64,000 nucleotides of DNA from Hydractinia symbiolongicarpus (lineage: Eukaryota; Cnidaria; Hydrozoa; Anthoathecata; Hydractiniidae). Shown one piece after another: positions 36,701 to 46,571 of this stretch. Both the position numbers and the translations under genes were made by a program. Position 1 is the stretch's first letter; each line of letters begins with the position of its first letter. The notes below the pieces were generated by a model, which ran no database searches, was not told the DNA's origin, and worked only from the letters and a program-made list of their open reading frames with translations. The stretch covers positions 8,229,001 through 8,293,000 of the forward strand of contig NC_079888.1 in NCBI RefSeq assembly GCF_029227915.1, written 5' to 3'.

Positions 36701-39396
36701 ATTCAGCACCTAGGCACTAGATCTTTTTATAATAGGTTTTTATCGGGAAAAAAATGTGAAGCAGTTTTCCAAATTTTAGACATTTTTAGAAAAAAGTAGC
36801 CATTTTAATTATTGTTACACCAGCAATATATTTTCTTAAATCGCATAATTGTTTATATAAGTATAAAGATAATTTGCCCATCAAATTCGGACAAAATGCA
36901 GGGAAGTAAATGGTTGAGTTTTTTTTAACTTCACAGAACTACCTGGAAAATTTTTGTGCACACATTTTTTAGGAGGATAGAGGTGGTTTTTCCACTTTAA
37001 GGAAAAAAAATTAAAAAAATTCTGCTGAAAGGAACAAGCAGGAAAATATTTAAAAGAATTATGTTGGCAATTTTCGACCTTAATTTAATGTGCACTTAAA
37101 ACAGAAAATAAAGTACCGTGATACAATTGTTACAAAAGAGATTGGTTAATAATTTTTCATCTATTGTTAGAACTAGAAGAAAAAGTTTAAAAGTACTCAA
37201 CTTTTTAAGTACACATGCTGAAAAACATTTCCACTCATTTCTGTACTATCTTGAAAAATTTTTAAAGTGGAAACTACAGATGGAAGAAACAGTTTCAAAT
37301 TTTCCATACCTGTCTGCCAGGCCATTAGCTTTTAGATTTGAAATATATGGATGTCTGCTTTTGTCATTCCCACCTATAATTTTAAACATTTTCTGGTTAA
37401 ATTGATACACACATGTATTAGGGCCACATTCTGTGTCTATGGAAATCTATTCAATTTTTCTATTATGCACAATATATATGAAACACTTGTAAAAGTCCTT
37501 TTTTAAAAATATTGACTTAAGTCTGACTTTTCCCAACCATCAGAAATCATAGTTTACTAGTGAGAAAGCTTGTGGAGCATGCCTTATTGCAACATGAAAT
37601 GTGTTTATCACGTTGAAATGTCGTTTAAATACCCATTGATTTGTTATTGAAAACCAATCATTTTATGTCATTCTAATTTTCACATAATTTACTCATTAAA
37701 TCGTAAATTTAAAAATTGTCTTGAATATTTAACTATTGCAGGGTTTGAATTAAAAATATAAAGTCAGATTGCAAAAATGTGCTGGTTGTAGTGAAAACCT
37801 CCTTGCAGGTGTGGTCGAGAAGGACTGTAGGCCACTTGCTATTGATCCATTGTTAATGGTTATTTTGTAGAAATAACCAATACAGAAATATAGGTCATGC
37901 AAGCAATTGATGGAGAAAATAGATTCAAAATTTTAGCATTTTTTTCATAAAATGATTCACAAAGGCAGCATTTTGATTCGCAAATTGCGAAAAGCAACCT
38001 GCTAATTCAAACCCTCCATTGTAGCACGCTTTAATACAATAGACTCAAAAGAGTTTTGTCTCCTTCCAACTTTCTTTTTTCTGAGGTTTAAATGATATTA
38101 TCGCACCTGATATAGTGAGTCCAAAGGTTTTGTCTTGCTTAGTTTTGACAAGAATTACCACAAATGTACCTTAAATAAAATAATAACATGCAAGTGCAAC
38201 AAATACTTATTAACAGAATTAACGAAATATTACTGTTCCCCTGGCAACCATTTCTATGATTATCCCAAATAACTTTATCAGAAGCACATTTATTCTGTAA
38301 AATATACTACTGCATCAGACAAAGTTGATATTCCTGTTTTTTTTTTCAGTTTCCAAAGAGGACGTTTATAGAGAATAAACAGATTTTCATTGTCAATATC
38401 CTAAGCCTGGACCATCAACAATAATTGTAAGGTTTACAAACACTATTTTAAATGCAATTCAATGTGTTGTGTGTAACAAAGTTATGTTGCGCACAGTACA
38501 GTTCATCTTAATTTTAATAAACCAAAACAAACCTTTATCAGGATCAACATCTATTAAATTCCAACTAGAATAAAAAAAAACAAATGCAAAGTGATATCGT
38601 AAAAAAGCTGAATAGAAGAGATTTAAAGATTCTATTCTAAGGGCTGGTTTTTCCTCTCCTGATTGTAACTATACGTCACATTCCCACCAGATATATGCAT
38701 AGCATTGCTCTACCTTGCCTGCCTGGTTCAATAACAGCCATATACATTAAAAGTGGAGTAGCAGCTGATGCATAATAATTACATCAAAAGATAATTGTTT
38801 ATCTGGACGTGTTCAAATTGAAGTTGAAGTTGAGAAGATGTACTAATTGCCCCAGTGTTACAGAAAATATACCATGGAAACGTCTCTTCAAATTTTGCAT
38901 ACATTTGTCCCTTTAAATTTTGCATACATTTTTTCCTTTAAATTGGGATAGGCCAAATGCTTATGCAGAAAGCAACATAGCAAGAGGAGGGTTTCCTGAA
39001 TAGTCTTACAACTATTTATTTTCATATTGGTATCAGTAATACTGCACATTATCTTCCCAAGTGCTGCAAAGATGTATGTATATATGTATTTATTTTCCTT
39101 TTTAAACAATAGTTTTGTAATAATTTCACATATTTTCACCCGCATCAGTAGACTATTAGATAAAACAGGAAAAGACATTGGTAAAGTTACATAATTTATA
39201 TTGACAATTAAAATAATTTGCATACCCATTTAAAGAAGCTTTTCTCACATCTTCTTCGCTTATTCCCTTTGGAATACAACCTAAAATAAATAAAAGTGAA
39301 ACATGAAATTACATAGTACGTTGTCTCAAAATTGAGACAAAACAAAAATATAAACATAATACCTGGAGGAACCCATTTTTTAACCATTCCTCTCAT
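21753..39396 (-). CDS. GRIP: GRIP-like scaffold with seven PDZ domains, complete (1210 aa)
   Basis: 22 exons: 39396-39363, 39280-39226, 38564-38533, 38169-38107, 37373-37310, 34855-34710, 33806-33729, 33297-33222, 32821-32676, 32234-32151, 31418-31346, 30522-29827, 29433-29294, 28866-28789, 28365-28296, 28012-27867, 27117-26994, 26154-26009, 25426-25365, 24802-23784, 22811-22634, 21875-21753. All phases match and the total is 3633 nt. The ATG at 39396 has an in-frame TAA nine bases upstream. PDZ domains are near residues 41-131, 138-231, 240-327, 475-562, 570-660, 662-750 and 1111-1200. Order and spacing fit glutamate-receptor-interacting protein (1-3, linker, 4-6, long linker, 7). PDZ1 has TFGLTISGG and HDEII; PDZ6 has EPFEPIIIS and IGDQILAIN; PDZ7 has VNGVCTRDL. 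In animals GRIP is a cytoplasmic adaptor that binds receptor tails and motor cargo. No membrane segment or signal peptide is seen. Confidence 0.9.
22052..22187 (+). mobile_element. Helitron-like short element, both ends intact
   Basis: 136 bp. It starts TCTATATTATAATACCCG after an A, has (GTCT)n, then CACGCAAAATGGTAGCTTAG, a hairpin with loop (CCCGTGGATTTTTCCACG) and the end GCTAACGCCTAG before a T. It lies in the last intron of the GRIP-like gene. Confidence 0.6.
24195..24568 (-). repeat. Coding 36-bp minisatellite in the GRIP-like linker
   Basis: About ten units of 12 residues with consensus near SDDTRVSxxTLC. Examples are SDDTRVSTPTLC, NNDTRVSSPTLC and SDDIRVSLSTSR. Units keep the frame, with one shortened unit. 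It is part of the 1019-nt exon 24802-23784 between PDZ6 and PDZ7. It is hydrophilic, Ser/Thr/Asp-rich and likely disordered. Confidence 0.85.
34455..34495. repeat. Perfect 18-bp hairpin in a GRIP intron
   Basis: AATGTCTAAAGTTACAGG is followed by a 5-base loop and its exact reverse complement. It lies in the intron between the exons at 34710 and 33806. Pairing does not extend clearly beyond the 18 bp, so it is too short for a usual microRNA precursor. It may be a small palindromic element. Confidence 0.7.
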
Positions 39397-40330
39397 AGTC
39401 AAATGTTATCGTCATTCACAAAAAATATTGTACATGTTTAGCTCTAGAAAGTAATAAAACACAACAATCTTTTTGCTATTGACAATCCTTTTTAACAATA
39501 TAAAGCAACCTTTTTCATTTATATTTTGTGACGAAGAATGCAGATATTTACATATTTGATAGTTAGGTCTTTAAAAACGGTATGTGTGATAAACATTTAG
39601 AAACAATTTGAACGAAAACGAATTTAACGAAGTGTTGAAATAAATTAATTTTAATTTTTTGAAAACAATTGGGAAAAGAATGAGAAATAATTACAAAACA
39701 ATTATTAATTCAATGAAGTAATTTAAAACTATACAAATAAATTATTGTAGGCATAGATGAATTCCGTTAATGTCAAACGGGGAAATTAAGGGACAAAAAT
39801 TACATATCTTTCCATATCTCCAAAAACGCAAGCGTAATGAAACATCCAACCGTCATTCTAGTTTGTTTATACCATTGGCAAAAGAAGGCGAAAGTAGTTT
39901 TATGACATGGCCTATAGTTTTTGAGATATTTAAAAAATTATCTGTCCCGTAATTACCTTTTCTTTTGGGAAATTATGGGCTGCATATTGGGTAATTACGG
40001 GACATGTCCTGTATTGACCCTGAGCCTATTCCAAGTGCCTAGAGGTAATAATGGGACATATGTGCTTAACATACAACAGATGTTGCCAATTGATTTCTTT
40101 TTACTTATTTACTTCCTGATTGTAACCTCGTCTCACGGGCTCGTCCTAGCACATATCATGTGTAACGAAAATATCTAAAGAAAGGGGGGGGGGGGGAGAA
40201 TAACTAAGTGTATTATAATGGATGATATCCTTTTTTGTTTTTAGATAATATATATTTACATTGGAAGTCACAACTCATACAAGTGTCTTTAGGCCTCTTC
40301 CCTTTCCAGTTTAGACACAACGGCAGTAGT
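39397..40330. other. Region upstream of the GRIP-like start codon
   Basis: It should hold the 5' leader and promoter of the GRIP-like gene, but no exon boundary, TATA box or other signal could be fixed. Small plus-strand frames at 39770-40178 show no recognisable content. A G-run of about 12 bases is near 40184. Confidence 0.35.
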
Positions 40331-40900
40331 TTAAACAAACTTGCGCATACCACGATTATCCCCATGTTCGCTATCAGAAGAAAAGTACTCTTCTTCTGAC
40401 AAGTCTTCCTCCAACACTTCGTCACTGTCGCTTGGCTCTGTGCTTTTCTTCGCAGTTGGTGGGGCTAAGAGTTTTGGCTTTCTCGATTTTGCCTCCTTTT
40501 CTAGCGTTTTTGCTTTAATTGATATAAACATTTCATCAGATGTAACTATTTCACCGCGTTTTAAGTGCTGACACGAGTTTTAGATGATGGAGCTGTCAGG
40601 GAGTCCAATTTCTTTAAAAACACAGACTGGAAACAAGCGTTGCTTGTTGTTGACGTGTTTGGACTTGAATTTGACAAAGCGGGTGTGGTTGGCATGCGAA
40701 TTAAGTTGTCTAGTTCATCATCTGGAATAAAATAAGATTCTCCCATTGCGACCATTATACACGAATGTGTTGCCATCACTGTTCTCAGCATTGGATGGTG
40801 TGACTGATTTAAGTGTAGGCGTTTTGGTCGACTTGGCTGAAGCTTCTGTGTCGATAACGTCAAGTTCTGGAGCGGAAAGTTCTGGTTTTTCATTTGCTAT
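40331..40900 (-). pseudogene. Decayed coding region, possibly a DDE-transposase C-terminal tail
   Basis: Three frames follow each other on the minus strand. The first is Ser/Thr/Glu-rich (about 40900-40740). The second contains FIPDDELDNLIRMP (to 40561). The third has KRGEIVTSDEMF, then EKEAKSRKPK and an acidic serine run ending SDSEHGDN (to 40331). The lysine-rich tail followed by an acidic tail resembles the C end of pogo/Tigger-type transposases, but no catalytic core is present. The family call is a guess. That it is a broken coding sequence is better supported. Confidence 0.4.
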
Positions 40901-41484
40901 TCACACATCATATCTGAAAAAATTCGTTTTTACATTTTAGGCTTAATCAACTTACGTTAATATGGTCCACACCGAAAATAAGTAAGTAAAGCTTGGTTCC
41001 ACTGTGGTTTAACTTCGGTTTAAATCTAAAATCTAAAAGGTTTTAAATGTGTTATAAAAATTAAAATAAAACCTGAGCATTCCCACTGTATTTTAAAAGC
41101 AAAAACATGTCTCTCTCTAGGTAGCCTTTGTGTGATTTATCAAAATACACTGGATATTGGCAAATAAGTACGCTAAGATTCTCTTCCTCTTAGTTTTTTT
41201 TCTGCTATATTTTATTCTCTTTTCTGTCGTAATGTGAAAATGCGCAAAATGTGCCCTAAAATTGTTGAAAACTCCTTCGGCATTTGTCGGCGCCTTTGAA
41301 CTTTAAACGACAATATCAAAATTTTTTGATCTAAGGTTTTATTTAATCTGTGGTTTAAACAGGTTTTATGCCGAAAATTTTAAAACACAAACGCATTCAC
41401 ATTATGGTTTAATTTTAAAATCTTATTTAAAACATACTTAAACACACTTAAATCGCAGTGGGAACCAAGCTTAAATAAACACTA
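40901..41484. other. No gene seen
   Basis: AT-rich with several GGTTTAAA and TTTAAAAC motifs and AAACC/GGTTT pairs around 41005-41470 (for example AAGCTTGGTTCCACTGTGG near 40990 and its reverse complement near 41455). These mirrored ends suggest an inverted-repeat element of about 480 bp. Confidence 0.4.
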
Positions 41485-41718
41485 TTGTTGCTTACCTTTT
41501 TTTCAGGTTGGTGTCGAACCTGTATTCAGGATACATTGTTTTATCAAGCGGATAGATACCACATCTCCTACACCCGTGACAGGCTTTGTCATTTAAGGCG
41601 TAAGATCGCACGTGCACGCCTCCGCACACACCTGGTTTACTTTAGACGTGCGAAATATCACACTACTAAAGTGTTCATTTTTATTGTAGACGAAAGAAAT
41701 AAAGCATGCCTGAGTTAA
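41485..41718. other. GC-richer patch with ambiguous coding signals
   Basis: On the plus strand a frame follows TTTTTTTCAG (acceptor-like) and runs to TAA at 41716-41718, with AATAAA just before it. On the minus strand the same patch has an ATG at about 41542 (MYPEYRFDTNLKK) followed by a strong donor, GTAAGC. The patch is richer in CpG than its surroundings. It could be a last exon on one strand or a first exon on the other. Neither can be extended. Confidence 0.25.
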
Positions 41719-42228
41719 TGATTTTATTTCTCTTGAAATGTTCTGGGTCAAATATTATTTTTTTAAATATTATTTTTTGTAAATGATTAAATTTGATTCA
41801 CCAATAAAAAAAACTGCAGTAACATGAACCACAACTTACTACACCCAGTAACACTTATACACCTCATTGGGTTTAAGGTTGCGCTGATTGTGATGCACAG
41901 GTTACGTTAATTTGTGAATTATATACAGCTAATAATAATAGATGACTTGCTGTAAGCTTTGTTTACATTTCTTTTGGCAGGCAAATAGTTTTTTTAACCA
42001 GTGAGATCTTCTAAAAAGAATTTTTACCCAATTATTATGCTTTTTTTTGCGAGGAAAGATCCTATACTACTGACAAGAACCACAAAACATTTAAAAGCCT
42101 AGCCAAATCGAATTGGCATATTATAGTACAAGCATTACATGATTGCTGTATACAAAGATGGAAAAACAAAAAACGGTGCATCACATAATCTCTGATTGGT
42201 AGTTTAAGTAGTAGACTAGTCAGGAGAT

Positions 42229-42593
42229 CATTTGTGGCGCTGTAGATTAGTTTTGTGGCGCCGTAGATTAGTGGTTATAGCTTTCGTACTCTGTGCGGGA
42301 GACCGGGGTTCGATTCCTCTTGACGGCGATTCAACATGGGCAAGTGAATGTTACCATAGCCCCGGGTTAACCCAAGCCATGTCAGGGAAATTGGGGAGAT
42401 GGCACACTGTGTGGGCCGTTGGATGTTGCCGGGAGTTGTCTAGTAGAGCGTGGGCCCTACTAATTGGGTCTGCGTAGCTCAAAATGAGCATTAAATACTC
42501 TAGGACTCTCCATCTAAGCCATGGCCCCTCCTGGAAATAATAGACAGGGTATATCCCTCGATATTTGTGAGGCTAGCCATGTAAAATATGCAC

Positions 42594-42676
<83 letters not shown>
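42229..42676 (+). mobile_element. tRNA-derived SINE with (TATC)n tail
   Basis: The head has an A-box-like TAGATTAGTGG (42264-42274) and an exact B box, GGTTCGATTCC (42307-42317), the internal RNA polymerase III promoter of a tRNA gene. The body contains AAATGAGCATTAAATACTCT and CATCTAAGCCATGGCCCCTC, shared with the fragment at 15205-15345. It ends in about 20 TATC units (42594-42676). The start shows a partial 20-bp duplication (GTGGCGCTGTAGATTAG and GTGGCGCCGTAGATTAG). It is inserted in repeat copy A only. Confidence 0.8.
42594..42676. repeat. (TATC)n microsatellite
   Basis: Around 20 uninterrupted TATC units forming the tail of the SINE. Confidence 0.95.
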
Positions 42677-43939
42677 ATCTCCTATTAAGGAAATTCGTTT
42701 TCTTTCTTAAAACGGAAAATTGAAAGAGTTGTTTTAGCATCTGGGCAATTCATCTTCATTGAATTTTATGACGAAGAACGGGCAGGCTCAAATTAAAATT
42801 TTTAATACATCCCAATATAAAAAAATTGTTTAAAATCAAAAACTATATTAGCTTAAAAAATTCACATCTTACGAAAAGCACAACAGACCTTCGTCACCCC
42901 GCCATTTTGTAATGTTAACTTTCCGGTAGCCGACTGATGTAAATAAAACAAAGTCATCATGCATGGATAGGCAACATCTGCGCTCTACGTGAAGCTTTTT
43001 GGGCGCAAGCAAAAATTGTAACTGGGTCCTACGAATTTCTAATTTACATGTTGAAAACCCGCCCAAAATAAAACAAGGAGCCTTAGGGGCGCCAACAACG
43101 AAGGCGGAAAATTAAACTAAATGATTCGTTGAAATCTGAGATATTTTTGCTTAAGGCATTATGCAAAATATTGTAAGTTAATAACAACATTTATGATATA
43201 TACTATAAGCACCAAAAGTTAAAAACAAAAATAACGTAAAATTATCTTGAGATCGTAAAATTATCTTAAAATAATAAAATTATCTCACTATAATAAAATT
43301 ATCTTAAGATCGTAGAATTATTTTGAGATCGTAAAATTATCTTAAGATCGTAAAATTATCTTCAAATCAAATTTAAAGAGTTTTCTATATTTTTAAATGT
43401 TAGGTAATTCCAATAATTTTATTATAATTCGTGAACACGTAAATTCAGAAAATTAAAAATAAAAATACGAAGAATATCTGGATCTAATTTTTCTTAGAAA
43501 TGTTCCCAGTGGTTACTCTACTAAGATCAGTGTTCACAATATCGAATTTAACCTATCATTCAGCTTATCAATACGCCTCCATGGCTTCTCTACTAAGCTA
43601 CAACTTTGACTCCGGTAACAGTTAGAATTATTAAATTTCAATCAAAATAATTCTAACTGTTACCGGTTATACGACACAACAGTCTTAATGTTCGTAAACG
43701 TACAACAACTCCCACTTTTCTCACAAGTTGATTAACCATCAAAACCTGAAAACCCACCTGACTTTTTACAATTTTACAAACGGACGGGCACTGCTTGCTC
43801 GTTTGAAGTGCTTACTCAAAATTGAAGTTACAATTTGTATCTTATGTGCAAAGATCGAGCGCAATTAATTATAGAGCAACAGAATGGTAGATTGCTTGTT
43901 AACTTGTGTTATTTTATCGTTGTATTGAGGGAAGTTAAA

Positions 43940-44628
43940 CTCGGATTCCGCCCCCCTGACGGTTTTTTTTTTAATAACTCCTGATTGCTTTGTTATATGG
44001 CTATGATACTTACTGAGTTTCAACATTTATCTATTAGACACCTGCATGCTAATTTTTTAGGTCCCATACCTTTCAGAGGCTTTGATATTGGCCATTACTC
44101 GAAACTACCCCTAAAAATCTCTATGAAATCCTTATAATGGGGAAAATATAATAACTCCTGTTAGGATTATCCTTAGAACTTGAAACTTGCAACACAACTT
44201 TGTTTCATCAAGAAGAATCATTTTGAACACGTGACTAATCCGATTTCCCGATTTTGTCGGATTTTACCCGAAAATCGAAAAAAAACGGATTTTCGGGCAA
44301 TTTTTGGCAATTTTTCTTCCGATCCATGTAAAAACCGGAAAATATGTTAAATGACTTTTATTTAGCTTTCAGAAACTTCAAACAGAATGTAAAAATTCGC
44401 TCTAGAACAAAAGTAATTATATTTTAAGCAGATAGTGGCATTTTTAACAATTTTCAAGCTTTTGATGACGTCACAGAAAATGTGCTGACGCAAGCAAGTT
44501 TTTCTTGGCGCCATTTTGTTCCTTTCATGACGTACTATAAGTGTGCCAAGTTTGATTCAATTTGAACAACCCTATGAAAAGTTATTGAGGGGGGGGCGGA
44601 ATCCGCCCCCCCCCCCCCCCCCCCCCCC
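43940..44628. mobile_element. Putative inverted-repeat element with C-rich ends
   Basis: GGATTCCGCCCCCC at the left (about 43943) is mirrored by GGGGGGCGGAATCC at the right (about 44591), followed by a C run of more than 20 bases. The interior resembles 51690-51990 in the thrombospondin-repeat gene intron (shared ATTAGACA, CCGATTT and AAAATCGAAA blocks), so this is a dispersed family. The long C run may also be an assembly weak spot. Confidence 0.5.
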
Positions 44629-44830
44629 GGTCATAGTATGTTTGAAAAACCCCAGACCGAATAGGGTTAACACGCAAATATAAACTCGCAAAACCCTTAA
44701 GGGATTTAATTATAACAAAAGACAAACGACTGCCGTCCTCCACGCAAAGATGTGATATTAGCATGTACGCGGTAGATTATATTCAGACTGTACTGTATTG
44801 TTTTATACGGAATTACTAATAAATTTTACA

Positions 44831-46503
44831 TTGATTCACCAATAAAAAAACTGCAGTAACATGAACCACAACTTACTACACCCAGTAACACTTATACACC
44901 TCATTGGGTTAAGGTTGCGCTGATTGTGATGCACAGGTTACGTTAATTTGTGAATTATATATGGCTAATAATAATAGATGACTTGCTGTAAGCTTTATTT
45001 ACATTTCTTTTGGCAGGCAAATAGTTTTTTAACCAGTGAGATCTTCTAAAAAGAATTTTTAGCCAATTATTATGCTTTATTTTGCAAGGAAAGATCCTAT
45101 ACTACTGACAAGAACCACAAAACAATTGAAAGCCTAGACAAATCGAATTGGTATATTATAGTACAAGCATTACATGATTGCTGTATACAAAGATGGAAAA
45201 ACAAAAAACGGTGCATCACATAATCTCTGATTGGTAGTTTAAGTAGTAGACTAGGAGATCATCAGGAAATTCGTTTTCTTTCTTAAAACGGAAAACTTAG
45301 CATCTGGGCAATTCATCTTCATTGGATTTTATGACGAAGAACGGGAAGGCTCAAATTAAAATTTTTAATACATCCCAATATAATAAAATTGTTTAAAATC
45401 AAAAACTATAGCTATTAGCTTAAAAAATTCACATCTTACGAAAAGCACAACAGACCTTCGTCACCCTGCCATTATGTAATGTTAACTTTCCGGTAGCCGA
45501 CTGATGTAAATAAAACAAAGTCATGCATGGATGGGCAACATCTGCGCTCCACGTGAAGCTTTCTGTGCGCCAGCGAAAATTGTAACTGGGTCCTACGAAT
45601 TTCTAATTTACATGTTGACAACCCGCCCAAAATAAAACAAGGAGCCTTAGGGGCGCCAACAACGAAGGCGGAAAATTAAACTAAATGATTCGATGAAATC
45701 TGAGATATTTTTGCTTAAGGCATTATGCAAAATATTGTAAGTTGATAACAACATTTATGATATATACTATAAGCACCAAAAGTTAAAAACAAAAATAACG
45801 TAAAATTATCATGAGATCGTAAAATTATCTTAAAATAATAAAATTATCTCACTATAATAAAATTATCTTAAGATCGTAGAATTATTTTGAGATCGTAAAA
45901 TTATCTTAAGATCGTAAAATTATCTTCAAATCAAATTTAAAGAGTTTTCTATATTTTTAAATGTTAGGTAATTCCAATAATTTTATTATAATTCGTGAAC
46001 ACGTAAATTCAGAAAATTAAAAATAAAAATACGAAGAATATCTGGATCTAATTTTTCTTAGAAATGTTCCCAGTGGTTACTCTACTAAGATCAGTGTTCA
46101 CAATATCGAATTTAACCTATCATTCAGCTTATCAATACGCCTCCATGGCTTCTCTACTAAGCTACAACTTTGACTCCGGTAACAGTTAGAATTATTAAAT
46201 TTCAATCAAAATAATTCTAACTGTTACCGGTTATACGACACAACAGTCTTAATGTTCGTAAACGTACAACAACTCCCACTTTTCTCACAAGTTGATTAAC
46301 CATCAAAACCTGAAAACCCACCTGACTTTTTACAATTTTGCAGACTGACGGGCACTGCTTGCTCCTTTGAAGTGCTTACTCAAAATTGAAGTTACAATTT
46401 GTATCTTATGTGCAAAGATCGAGCGCAATTAATTATAGAGCAACAGAATGGTAGATTGCTTGTTAACTTGTGTTATTTTATCGTTGTATTGAAGAAAGTT
46501 AAA
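44831..46503. repeat. Direct repeat copy B (1673 bp)
   Basis: Uninterrupted copy of the unit at 41793-43939, in the same orientation. Its right end is 69 bp before the first ATG of the reverse-transcriptase relic at 46572, so it could be the 5' untranslated part of that element. It lacks a short segment (TTGAAAGAGTTGTT) present in copy A. Confidence 0.85.
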
Positions 46504-46571
46504 TCAAAGTTGCAAAATTGATAATCAGAATTTTTTTATAAAAAGTTCAACATTGCTCTTATAAAGATTTT

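Larger units (their letters stand above)
41793..43939. repeat. Direct repeat copy A (1.67-kb unit, split by a SINE)
   Basis: It matches 44831-46503 from TTGATTCACCAAT to AAGTTAAA with only scattered differences. The match is interrupted by a SINE at about 42229-42676. The unit holds a roughly 20-bp tandem array of (ATCGTAAAATTATCTTAAG) near 43234-43370 and a hairpin near 43614-43670, where GGTAACAGTTAGAATTATT is paired with its complement. No coding content is recognised. Confidence 0.85.

Noticed and set aside
36511-36720. Plus-strand frame in a GRIP intron (CAELDRAFHDLFSSPALHY)
   Set aside because: Looks mildly coding but has no splice sites, poly(A) signal or recognisable family and lies antisense in a large intron.
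42240-42330. A functional tRNA gene
   Set aside because: A and B boxes are present but no cloverleaf with a proper acceptor stem forms, and the sequence continues into a SINE body and tetranucleotide tail.
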